Origin: Trichostrongylus colubriformis
Taxonomy: Eukaryota; Nematoda; Chromadorea; Rhabditida; Trichostrongylidae
Reading direction: 5' to 3'
Assembly (NCBI GenBank): GCA_963978905.1
Contig: OZ022259.1
Location: 51,726,727-51,790,726, forward strand
DNA length: 64,000 bases
Shown here: one piece after another, positions 32,501 to 37,609 of the stretch
How the letters are laid out: each line of letters opens with the position of its first letter
Position numbering within the stretch: the first letter of the stretch is position 1
The notes under the pieces: model-generated
Told to the model about the DNA's origin: nothing
Seen by the model: only the letters and a program-made list of their open reading frames with translations
Databases searched by the model: none
Made by a program: the position numbers and the translations under genes

Positions 32501-34442
32501 TCGCTATTCAGCACCGAGAAGGTACGCTACTTTCACCCGAGCTCAAAAAAGCAGAAGGATTACCTTGCTTCGTCCACTACAGTAGCATTCAGAGATGCTT
32601 TCGGTGTAGCTTTTCATAAGATCTCTCTTCTTATTGCGACCGAACCCCATCTAACAAACACCCATTATTCTTCAAGAGACCAGGACCCGAACAGTCGGAA
32701 TACTTGGTTGCTTGTAATACAAAAAATCTTTGCTTAGTGAGCTTTGATGGGTAAACCAAGTCCATGCAATGTTACGTTATCATCACAAGTAATGTGGAGG
32801 CAGCCACTGTTCAACATCCGAATGTGTCCCTCAACACTGATAGCACCAAACTTTACTCTGTTTTCTTGAAGATGAAATGAAAATCTTGAGTGCGAGAGCG
32901 TATCAAATTCTCGCCACATCCAATAACTCATCAAAACTTACTAGGTTTTTCCCCATCCAATCGATGTTCCAACAATGAGTACAGCAAAACTGATAGCCAC
33001 AAGGACGACAGCGCAAAAACCGAGTCGAAAAGCCACTCTTCTCTTGTGCGCCTCCTTGCTGTCCTACAACAACAGAATTAATAGGTCTGAGTGCTGCACC
33101 AATAACGGGGGTATGGGATGGATGCTGTGGTGTTACTATTCAGCGTTCACCAAGTTGCTGTCCCTTCATTAGTATAGAAATGGATGAAGGCAAAGGGAAT
33201 AAATGGGATAGTGCCCAGGGATGAGTGAAACAATGGCCTTATATGTGAGCAGAAAATTTGATTACTAAGGCGTTCAGCCACACTTAATTCCCTTTCCCCA
33301 CCTGCAAGCTGTGTCTGCCTTTTCAACGAGTTTCGGTAAACGGACAAGTGTGCAGAGGTACTCACCACCGCGATGCATGAGCTCCCGCGTCGCGGCCTCC
33401 ATCATGGCATGCTTATAAGCTCTAGGTCTCCCTATCTCATCGGACAAGGCTCTTCGTGAGCAGCACATGAAATCTTTGCCTACTACGCTGTAAAAGAGCG
33501 ACTCTTGACTCGTCGCTGAAGCGGCGAGCCAAGATTTGCGCGCGCTTCGCGCGCATTGCAAGAGAAGGAAGCCCTGACGTAGGGGCTACTATGGGGTGTC
33601 GTCAAATATCGTTGTTGACCTTGTAACATCGGTACAAAAAGAGCGACTCTCGACTCGCCGCTGAAACCGCGAGCCCACAGTAGCGTGAACCGAAAACCCC
33701 TGCCAAAAATCCGTGATTTAGAAACCCAGTCGCGACAACAATGGCCGATCCTCCTCTACTTCACCGCTGCCCCACAGCGTCCTCCGTTCTTGTCGAACTG
33801 ACGAGTACGATCAACGTTAGCTTCCCCACTATCATGCGCAGTACACTCTGCGGGTATCTCCCCACATCTTCTCTCTTACGCAGAGTGCGCAGACGGAGCG
33901 ACGAAATGGGAGAAAGCCTGTGCCCAATGACGACGAACCGCGACGCAAGCTCACGCGTCACGGTAGTGAGTACCTCTGCAAATTTGTCCGTTTACCATTC
34001 CCCTTTTCAACTAGGTAGCGGAGAGACTGAAGGTGTTGTATTGCTTATTTGGCGATTTCAAATTCGACTGATTTCAATGCTAAAGATATCACGATCTTCC
34101 TTCTTCAGCAGGTATAAGAAAATAGCAGTTGCGTTGTGTGTAGGCAAGGGCATCCGGTCAGGATCTACTATCAATAGCTAGTGGAAAGCACGCCCTCCAG
34201 TGCGCGTCCGGTTGAAAACGGAAGCAGTATAACATTTGTTGCGCGCAGCATCCCTATTAGAATGTCATAACCCACCCGCGTTTGCGTCACATATGCTTTG
34301 CGATTTTGAGATCGATCAGTCCATGCCCAGGTTAGCCCATTCCTCCGATTGCACCAATCTGTGCTCTATGGCATGACCAATAACCGACCTGTTCATCGAA
34401 TTCTATCGAAATATGGCTCGTGTTCTCGTCGGATGAACTCAT
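772..34442 (-). CDS. M1-family zinc aminopeptidase, type II membrane protein (H11-like), 16 exons, 3' end outside window
   Basis: Likely a membrane-bound ectopeptidase removing N-terminal residues from peptides, as gut-surface H11-type enzymes of strongylid nematodes do. Exons in transcript order: 34442-34389, 33063-32942, 26104-26028, 24461-24289, 24249-24133, 23613-23531, 17801-17649, 17378-17255, 17194-17074, 17002-16939, 16858-16786, 7009-6900, 6849-6645, 5900-5760, 1014-893, 842-772. All junctions keep phase, giving about 603 codons of the roughly 950-1000 usual for the family. Seen: membrane anchor near residues 30-52, [16 protein letters not shown] entry strand, [17 protein letters not shown] (usually GAMEN), HELAH followed after 18 residues by the third zinc ligand E, the [11 protein letters not shown] tyrosine motif, and MGFPLVTV opening the next domain. 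The last codon is split at 772, so the gene continues past the left edge. Introns hold most of the mobile DNA. The family call is secure; the exact substrate is not known. Confidence 0.93.
893..1014 (-). CDS. M1 gene 1, exon 15
   Basis: Acceptor GCTTCAG, donor GTGAGT. Encodes [20 protein letters not shown] and SRYKKNP, the start of the beta-sandwich domain after WTVQ. Confidence 0.9.
1015..2792. other. Intron sequence of M1 gene 1, no recognised feature
   Basis: I see no exon of the M1 gene and no known element here. A 152-codon frame on the plus strand (2230-2688) has no family resemblance or splice context. Confidence 0.5.
2793..3185 (+). repeat. Direct duplication of a ~130-bp segment
   Basis: Copies at 2793-2922 and 3055-3185 begin TAGTGAGGTGCCCCAGTG and end AAATAAGTTGTTTTTC with few differences. 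The second copy forms the loop of the fold-back at 2925-3306. Confidence 0.85.
2971..3046 (-). tRNA. tRNA-like sequence, first arm (pseudo-tRNA or SINE head)
   Basis: The minus strand shows GGTGTCGG at the 5' end pairing with CCGACACC at the 3' end. It has an ATCC/GGAT stem around the loop CCGGAAA (apparent anticodon GGA, Ser) and a good B box, GGTTCGAGTCC. It lacks the long variable arm expected of tRNA-Ser, so a tRNA-derived repeat is more likely than a working gene. Confidence 0.5.
3196..3273 (+). tRNA. tRNA-like sequence, second arm, degraded B box
   Basis: Inverted partner of the copy at 2971-3046. It has the same acceptor pairing and the loop CTGGAAA, but the B box reads GGTTCAGTCCC, which departs from consensus. 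Probably non-functional. Confidence 0.4.
3307..4390. repeat. Dispersed repeat family C, copy 1 (internally inverted)
   Basis: Recurring phrases such as AGAGCTCTATCGAAAACATAT and CCATCGAGACCAAAAA occur in both orientations, and the end TTCCTCAACCCAAT matches the second copy at 45180-45800. No coding frame is recognisable. Confidence 0.6.
4391..5235 (+). repeat. Dispersed repeat family A, copy 1
   Basis: Starts ATAAAACGCTTCGTCTATCT, carries CGACCTGCGGAGATGACAAG and GATGGGCGGAGC-type phrases, and ends CGCGCACAGTAGTGTGCGCC. Other copies are at 9900-11560, 14001-15996, 34887-35125, 47999-49640 and 62790-63300. Confidence 0.75.
5760..5900 (-). CDS. M1 gene 1, exon 14
   Basis: TTTCAG acceptor, GTAAGA donor, 47 codons in phase 0. 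Encodes [20 protein letters not shown] and ends DQWTVQ, the end of the catalytic domain. Confidence 0.92.
6645..6849 (-). CDS. M1 gene 1, exon 13: catalytic tyrosine region
   Basis: TTTCAG acceptor, 68 codons. Encodes [27 protein letters not shown] (transition-state tyrosine region) and [11 protein letters not shown]. Confidence 0.93.
6900..7009 (-). CDS. M1 gene 1, exon 12: third zinc ligand
   Basis: Encodes [20 protein letters not shown]. The Glu of WLNEGF lies exactly 18 residues after the second His of HELAH, as the family requires. Confidence 0.94.
7010..7290. other. Intron sequence left of the RTE element
   Basis: No exon or element recognised. A CGCTGTAGTGCACGCCAGC phrase near 7230 resembles the end of repeat family A. 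Confidence 0.4.
9887..11564 (-). repeat. Repeat family A copy 2, inserted in the RTE element
   Basis: Bounded by AT-rich microsatellites. It contains CGCACACTACTGTGCGCG at one end and the reverse complement of the CGCTTCGTC...GTCACGAAATTAG end at the other. The target sequence CTGAACAGGAAGGGAAG occurs on both sides (9840-9886 and 11565-11611). Confidence 0.8.
10505..11308. repeat. Tandem array, 268-bp unit, about three copies
   Basis: Units start near 10505, 10773 and 11041. Each holds CCCATCATGGGCGGAGCTTA, GTCCCATGCCCTACCCATAC and GGTCGTTTTTCATG. The first two are nearly identical, the third more diverged. Repeated 100-codon frames here are by-products of the repeat. Confidence 0.85.
12200..14000. 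other. Intron sequence, nothing recognised
   Basis: No M1 exon, transposase or reverse transcriptase motif is seen. A 142-codon plus-strand frame (13076-13504) has no family resemblance. Confidence 0.4.
14001..15996 (+). repeat. Repeat family A, copy 3 (long form)
   Basis: Begins ATTACGCTTCGTCTGAC followed by GTCCCTCCGTCCGTCTGTC, contains at least three internal units with GCTCCGCCCACCGTGGGCGG-type palindromes, and ends CGCGCACAGTAGTGTGC at 15964. Confidence 0.75.
16393..16494. repeat. 102-bp near-perfect palindrome
   Basis: ACAATACCGCTCTCGTCGTG on the left pairs with the inverted copy ending CGAGCGGTATTGT on the right. The centre is GTTTGTTCGCGAACAAAC. Only a few mismatches across 51-bp arms. 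Confidence 0.9.
16786..16858 (-). CDS. M1 gene 1, exon 11: zinc-binding HELAH
   Basis: TTTCAG acceptor, 24 codons, phase 0 end. Ends [12 protein letters not shown], giving both zinc-binding histidines and the catalytic glutamate. It is followed by a 9.8-kb intron. Confidence 0.93.
16939..17002 (-). CDS. M1 gene 1, exon 10: substrate-binding GALEN motif
   Basis: Encodes [25 protein letters not shown] occupies the place of the family's GAMEN exopeptidase motif, which binds the free substrate N-terminus. The Met to Leu change is conservative. Confidence 0.92.
17074..17194 (-). CDS. M1 gene 1, exon 9
   Basis: CTCCAG acceptor; encodes LRVWSRPEA and [10 protein letters not shown]. It ends one base into the Asp codon that the next exon completes. 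Confidence 0.9.
17255..17378 (-). CDS. M1 gene 1, exon 8
   Basis: CTTCCAG acceptor, GTATGT donor. Encodes [19 protein letters not shown] and KDNVR; the MSTYILA segment is a signature of the end of the N-terminal domain. Confidence 0.9.
17649..17801 (-). CDS. M1 gene 1, exon 7
   Basis: TTTTTTTAG acceptor, GTAAGA donor. Encodes [16 protein letters not shown] sequence (here [18 protein letters not shown]) and [11 protein letters not shown], strongly conserved just before the catalytic domain. Confidence 0.92.
18000..20279. other. Intron sequence of M1 gene 1
   Basis: Contains a short inverted pair (CAGGGCGTAGCCTACGG at 18865 and CCGTAGGCCACGCCCTG at 18971) and a half copy of the 60976 fold-back near 19555. 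Otherwise nothing is recognised. Confidence 0.4.
20280..22800. mobile_element. Fold-back DNA element with tandem subterminal repeats and internal LINE fragment
   Basis: Outer ends CTTAAAGCAGCGTTCATAG and its inverted copy CTATGAACGCTGCCTAAG. Each end continues into an array of phrases such as AATTTGCGTTTTTGTGGAAA and GATACGTATCGATT, inverted between the ends (20295-20630 and 22555-22790). The middle holds a LINE fragment. No transposase is seen, so it is non-autonomous. Confidence 0.75.
21120..22390 (-). mobile_element. LINE (CR1/jockey-like) 3' fragment
   Basis: An open frame at 22390-21860 carries the C-terminal reverse-transcriptase pattern [18 protein letters not shown] then [27 protein letters not shown] and [13 protein letters not shown]. 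The transcript-sense 3' end reaches an AAATAAATAAATA repeat at about 21120-21140, as such LINEs do. It is truncated at its 5' end. Confidence 0.72.
23531..23613 (-). CDS. M1 gene 1, exon 6
   Basis: Acceptor CTTTAAG, donor GTGAGT. Encodes [20 protein letters not shown], the conserved G-L-Y-x-x-x-Y turn of M1 N-terminal domains. Confidence 0.88.
24133..24249 (-). CDS. M1 gene 1, exon 5
   Basis: 39 codons, phase 0 at both ends. Encodes [17 protein letters not shown] and ends [12 protein letters not shown], continuing directly into the IYTGII strand of the next exon. Confidence 0.82.
24289..24461 (-). CDS. M1 gene 1, exon 4
   Basis: TTTCTAG acceptor, GTGAGT donor, phase 0 end. Encodes [16 protein letters not shown] and then [13 protein letters not shown], the first beta strands of the N-terminal saddle domain. 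Confidence 0.9.
24976..25752. mobile_element. Fold-back (TIR) element, ~0.78 kb
   Basis: Arms 24976-25069 and 25659-25752 are inverted copies beginning TGGTTATTGGTACGACC, containing CACATGAGGTGCGA and ending CGAGAACTCACG. Weaker similarity extends 40 bp further in (CATTGATCCAT). No transposase. Confidence 0.85.
26028..26104 (-). CDS. M1 gene 1, exon 3
   Basis: TTTCAG acceptor, GTGAGT donor. Encodes the stalk and [10 protein letters not shown], the conserved opening of the M1 N-terminal domain. Confidence 0.88.
26105..27093. other. Intron 2 sequence before the LTR element
   Basis: No exon recognised. It ends in a perfect hairpin, GTCTCCTCCTGAAAATTAGG followed by AGGAGAC (27064-27090), directly beside the insertion point of the LTR element. 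Confidence 0.5.
27094..27487 (+). repeat. 5' LTR of the helicase-carrying element
   Basis: 394 bp, TGTAAGCGGACATGGCG to GGCGCTAGTTACT. Contains an alternating AT stretch (CATATATATATATACAT). Confidence 0.9.
27540..29480. repeat. Diverged tandem duplication in the leader of the helicase element
   Basis: Segments near 27560-28330 and 28860-29390 share ordered phrases: GTGCGAGxTGxCCGGxAGCTCG, TTTTCGAAxTTCGxxxxCGC, AGGGGxACTAAA, and GGCCxGTxGGGCCCTAxxTCA. Long non-coding leader; no open frame survives across it. Confidence 0.6.
29740..29786 (+). promoter_or_regulatory. Internal RNA polymerase II-type promoter
   Basis: CCAAT-type ATTGG at 29740, GC box CTCCGCCC at 29749-29756 and TATAAAAG at 29779-29786 are followed about 70 bp later by the first ATG of the Gag/helicase frame. 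Spacing fits a TATA promoter starting transcription near 29810. Confidence 0.6.
29859..31169 (+). CDS. Gag-like/SF1 helicase (UPF1/DNA2-like C-terminal part) fusion protein
   Basis: 436 codons without interruption. Start chosen as the first ATG ([11 protein letters not shown]); the upstream GTG in frame is not a likely eukaryotic start. Residues 1-115 are Ser/Thr/Pro-rich and then helical ([35 protein letters not shown]), reminiscent of a retroelement Gag N-terminus but without a zinc knuckle. Residues ~125-420 follow superfamily 1 helicases: motif II DEAS (164-167), GDVHQLSP (190 on), TTFRSHPSL, motif [15 protein letters not shown] (D349, Q352) and motif [12 protein letters not shown] (R388). 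Motif I (Walker A) and Ia are absent. As encoded it therefore should not hydrolyse ATP alone unless a partner supplies them. RNA or DNA binding is possible. The function in the element is unknown. Confidence 0.85.
   Translation: MGPPVTRSRTTSVESRAVAPVSGTDSSPSASDNLAQVLSDLDDTAKVYGKDAKSLRDATVLAIAEARYDSKMDTEALTRRINEGNSSLLSDLNQSFAAVGDRINSIPVIAEQFTSLTLKKMVRILFRSYRPSVLCMTTSSLLNSTTTGGIFKPYISSFRVIIGDEASQIPEPALLAIAVRLQDARHVYIGDVHQLSPHSKCPPDSNPVLHGARGVMTLLLRAPAIPVAPLVTTFRSHPSLIQLPNQLAYNGALISGTRPEARRLLLNIMDFPTAGIPFLFVDLFGESVRAANRSHYNLYEAEAATTFIEQLLSKGLPRTSMCVITFYREQYRLMAARLAPLGVEVTTVDSVQGREKEVVILLSTKTEMSPDTSDFLDDYRRLNVAVTRCRHGQFIFGHAHSLREMPSWGRLLEWAQSINAVVPVSDLPRYLRPPQL
31230..31623 (+). repeat. 3' LTR of the helicase-carrying element
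   Basis: Same 394-bp sequence as the 5' LTR, directly preceded by the purine tract AAAGGGGGGAGG. Confidence 0.9.
31624..32941. other. Remainder of M1 intron 2
   Basis: No gene recognised. A minus-strand frame at 32934-32734 follows a TCTTCAAG acceptor-like site but does not fit the M1 reading phase. CAGCGCGCAGTACTGCACGC near 32151 resembles a repeat-A end. Confidence 0.4.
32942..33063 (-). CDS. M1 gene 1, exon 2: signal anchor
   Basis: Acceptor TTGTTGTAG, donor GTAAGT. Encodes DSKEAHKRR followed by a hydrophobic stretch with core [17 protein letters not shown]. Positive charges precede the membrane segment, predicting a type II topology with the catalytic part outside. It ends in phase 2 (TA) and is completed to Tyr by the T that opens the exon at 26104. 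Confidence 0.8.
33064..34388. repeat. Intron 1 of M1 gene 1 with inverted and direct repeats
   Basis: AAGAGCGACTCTTGACTCGT (33495) recurs with few changes at 33639, and GCGCGCGCTTCGCGCGC (33538) is a short palindrome. The phrase GTGAGTACCTCTGC then TTGTCCGTTTACC occurs at 33340-33370 (minus) and 33965-33995 (plus), so two related copies lie head to head. Confidence 0.5.
34389..34442 (-). CDS. M1 gene 1, candidate first coding exon (cytoplasmic tail)
   Basis: Reads [18 protein letters not shown] and ends at a GTCGGT donor in phase 0, matching the phase-0 start of the membrane-anchor exon. A short acidic, serine-rich cytoplasmic tail suits a type II membrane aminopeptidase. There is no homology anchor, so this exon is inferred from position, phase and composition. 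Confidence 0.5.
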
Positions 34443-34886
34443 CGGGAGCTGTCGACGGCAAATGAACCTCACTCGACCATGCGATAGCGCCACAATGATT
34501 TTCACAAAAATAGTAACTATCACGTATCTTTCGAAGGGGCAGCAATTGCAGTCGCATCAAATGATCGCGAAGTGTATGGTACGCAACTGCAGGTGAGCAT
34601 TCTAACACTCGACACTGTAACTGATAAAAATGCCGCTTGCTGCGCCCGTAGTAGACCGGTCGCGCGCAAAAAGCCGTGATCACCATTAGCTAAGGATACT
34701 AGACCCTGATCGAATGTTCTTTTCTACACCCGCTGCAAGTAGCAATTTCTTATGCACAATAAACGATGGAGATCGTTACGTCCTTTACATTTAAATCGGT
34801 TAAATTTGGGGGCACCAAACAAGTAACGAAACGCCCTCGCTCTTCACCGCTCACCGTAGTCTATATTGCGTAATATCTTATATCCC

Positions 34887-35125
34887 TACTATATAAAACG
34901 CTTCGTCTGTCTGTCCGTCCCTCCCTCGGTCTGCCTGTCCGCCCGTCTGGCCCGAAATCACGCATAACATGAAAAACAATCTGTGGAGAAGGGGACAAGT
35001 TTGGGATGGAAGGGCATGAGTCAAGTATTAGAGGGTACACGTGCCAGGTTATCCTCCGCCCTTGGTGGGTTCAACGTGTACTGAGATGTTGCGCTTTCAG
35101 ACCGAAAATTTTTAAATGCGTTCCA
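34887..35125 (+). repeat. Repeat family A, truncated copy 4
   Basis: Starts CTATATAAAACGCTTCGTCT, carries ACATGAAAAACAATCTGTGG and stops after TGCGTTCCAATATATCCCAA. Confidence 0.65.
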
Positions 35126-35254
35126 ATATATCCCAAACGCTCACCACTCGCCGCAAGAAACTTCCATATTTGCAGAAGTAGCAGTGCTGATATACAAGTA
35201 ATGCTGTCATAGATTCAATCATTTACAACACTAGCAGCCGTAAATGAGCATATG

Positions 35255-35404
35255 AGAAAAAGCTCTGTGATCTTGTCGAAAGAATTTCAACAGTGGATCC
35301 AGTTGGTCATGTATTCACATGACCTGAATCCTCATGTTTTCAAGAGACTGATGAAAGTGACTTAATTTAGCTGCTTTTTTGTGAACATCCACGAAATGCA
35401 TCAC
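35255..35404 (-). pseudogene. Decayed terminal exon of a further M1 aminopeptidase copy
   Basis: Aligns codon by codon with the terminal exon of M1 gene 2 (47219-47359): shared HKxAAxLxxFHQxLE pattern and matching flanking intron (CTAGAAAxTTCGxTTTTCA) and downstream sequence. The conserved Trp codon is TGA here and the normal stop is lost. It lies between genes 1 and 2 on the same strand. I read it as the remnant of a lost array member. Confidence 0.72.
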
Positions 35405-36158
35405 CTAGAAATTCGATTTTCACTCATCTAGCGCGCAGAAGTGTTTCATCGAAAGCTTTTTATTCTCAATCTTTTGAACGCTCAATTAAATTAGGTAACA
35501 TCGAAGAGTTTGACTGGAACATAACATGTACATGGTGCTTCAGACACCGTTTTCGCCTTTTTTACGCAAGGCCATGAGTAGATATCAATGAATGAGCCAT
35601 CTCATTATGGAATTGCCACCTATGTAGCTACACTGGAATGGTAGTCTATCGATGTCAGGTCCTCTACACAAAAAGCGATTGGTTCAGTCGATATTGGTCG
35701 ACAATCGCAGCATGAAAATTTTCGTGCATTTGTGTTTACCTGCAGCTGTGGCCATATAGCCCCTCTCCCCTCATACGGTAGTTCCATTCCCTTCACTACT
35801 TCACAATGCGTTGCGCGTTTTAGCTCCGACCACCTCTACACGAGCCCCCACCGTGACGCAGCCACGCTCTGCCGGGCTCCCAAGGGCAATCGATTCGCAA
35901 GCAGTACTGGTGGCGCAGCGAGTGCGACGCCGCAAAGCGATTTTCCGGTGTAAGTAGTCCCACCCCCAAAATCGTATCCCGAGGAACTAAGCCTCAAGTG
36001 GGTAAGTCGATTTATCTGGTGATCGTGGAGTGTGCCTTCAATGGCGACATATCGAAACTGCTAAAGCTGATAAGGGCTGATATGTTACCAGCAAGTGGAT
36101 GGAAAATTCTGTACATGGCCAACTACTACAATAAGAGCACTATTATCACTAAGTGGGC

Positions 36159-36408
36159 TGTTGAAGGGGATTAGCTCTATTGATTGTCTTTGGTTTCGTC
36201 TTGATCTTGCACCTTCCCCTGGTTCACCCAGCCCCACCATGTTGATCCGTTGGCGGGAAAACCGCTATATAAGCAATGTAAATGTTCAATTTCTTATGAT
36301 TCGTTATTCCGACTGTCTGGAGTGCACCGCTCGCCGGTGGCTCTTCCTAATAAACCGTTACCACCTCCCGCTCGTCCGGACACAACAGGGGGACATCATC
36401 CCGCTACA
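36159..36408 (+). repeat. 5' LTR of the gypsy element
   Basis: Contains a TATA-like CTATATAAGC near 36269 and an AATAAA polyadenylation signal near 36348, the usual U3/R layout. Confidence 0.93.
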
Positions 36409-37609
36409 TGGGGGCCAAGCCGGGCCGGCAACACGAGGATTGGTAAGTTTAGAAGGAATCGTACGCCTAAGGCGTCGGGCACAGTCCAGCTCCGATCTAT
36501 CGATCGTGATTCGGACTTGCGAATAATACCGAACTCCGGCACCGTGACGTTCGGGAACTTCAGAACAAAGAGTTAGAGGCACATAGTGAACTCCGGTTGA
36601 CATCAACCGTGATTTTCTGTGCCCATTCAGTGAGATCTCTTTGTATCTGAACAGTTATCGAATTCCGGTTGGGATCAACTCACCGTGATTTTCGATAGTC
36701 CATTCAGGAAGGCCTTTTTTTTTGTATTGGGTCGTCACTGAACTCAGGTTAAAGGATTTTTGGAGTGGGGCCGAAACACAAAAGCCATTCAAGTCATTGG
36801 GAAAACCCCCACAAAGGCCACTCATTTTCGAAATCAGGTGGATATAGCGTATATAGTGATTTCGCTGAGCAAAAGAGATCCTGTGAGGCCACTGGTAGCT
36901 ACAATCGGGTATTGCCAATTGATCGGGTGTCATATTGATCGTCAAAAAAAAAAAAAAAAAAAGAAAAGCCCGCCATACTGAGCCGCTGACATTTCAAACC
37001 TAACCCGTCGATCGATCGCTCTCGTGATATCCTTGTGACGTCCGCCATCGATTTTTTTCACTAGTGCGTACCATTACAGTTCACTATCTCGTTCATAATT
37101 GATTTTTTTTCTCGCGATCGTGAACGTGATTGATTTTTTCTCTATTGGATTGTGTAGTTGCGGGGTAGCGCGATTACACGAGGGGATTGAGAGCAAGTGA
37201 TCAGTAGAAAGAGACCGAACTCCAGCTGAAGGCAGTTGTGAATTCGATCGAGTGTTAACCAGTGTCGAGTTCCGGCGAACAAACCGTGACCTCGACATCC
37301 TAGCTGGAAGCAGCCGCTCAATTTCGAAGGAATCTGATCGAACTGCGACTGATATTGCAGTCGCGAGTATATATTGAGTAAAGTCAGTGTTGCATTTCGG
37401 TAGTTGAGCCGTGACCTCAACACTGTACCAGGAAAAGGGAGTTGATTACGTGTAATCGTGCTCCTCACGGTTCCGTAAACTATCACTCTTAACGCAGTAT
37501 CTGTCATTGAACTCCGACTATTCGTCGTGATTTTCGTCGCACGAGACTCGTGAAGTGCGTCATAGCTGAACCGAAACTCTGTGAGTATAAATTCGTGTTT
37601 CAGATAGTG
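36409..37609 (+). promoter_or_regulatory. Long leader of the gypsy element with reiterated motif
   Basis: About 1.2 kb without coding frame. The phrase GAACTCCGG...CCGTGATTTTC recurs in degraded form near 36531, 36591, 36660, 37218, 37265, 37395 and 37507. It holds a 19-A run at 36944. A strong nematode donor GGTAAGTTTAG (36442) and an acceptor GTGTTTCAG (37595-37603) just before the start codon suggest the leader may be spliced. Confidence 0.55.

Noticed and set aside
36095..36576. Overlapping 143- and 108-codon frames, repeated at 44594-44989
   Set aside because: Both sets are translations of the gypsy LTR and its flank.
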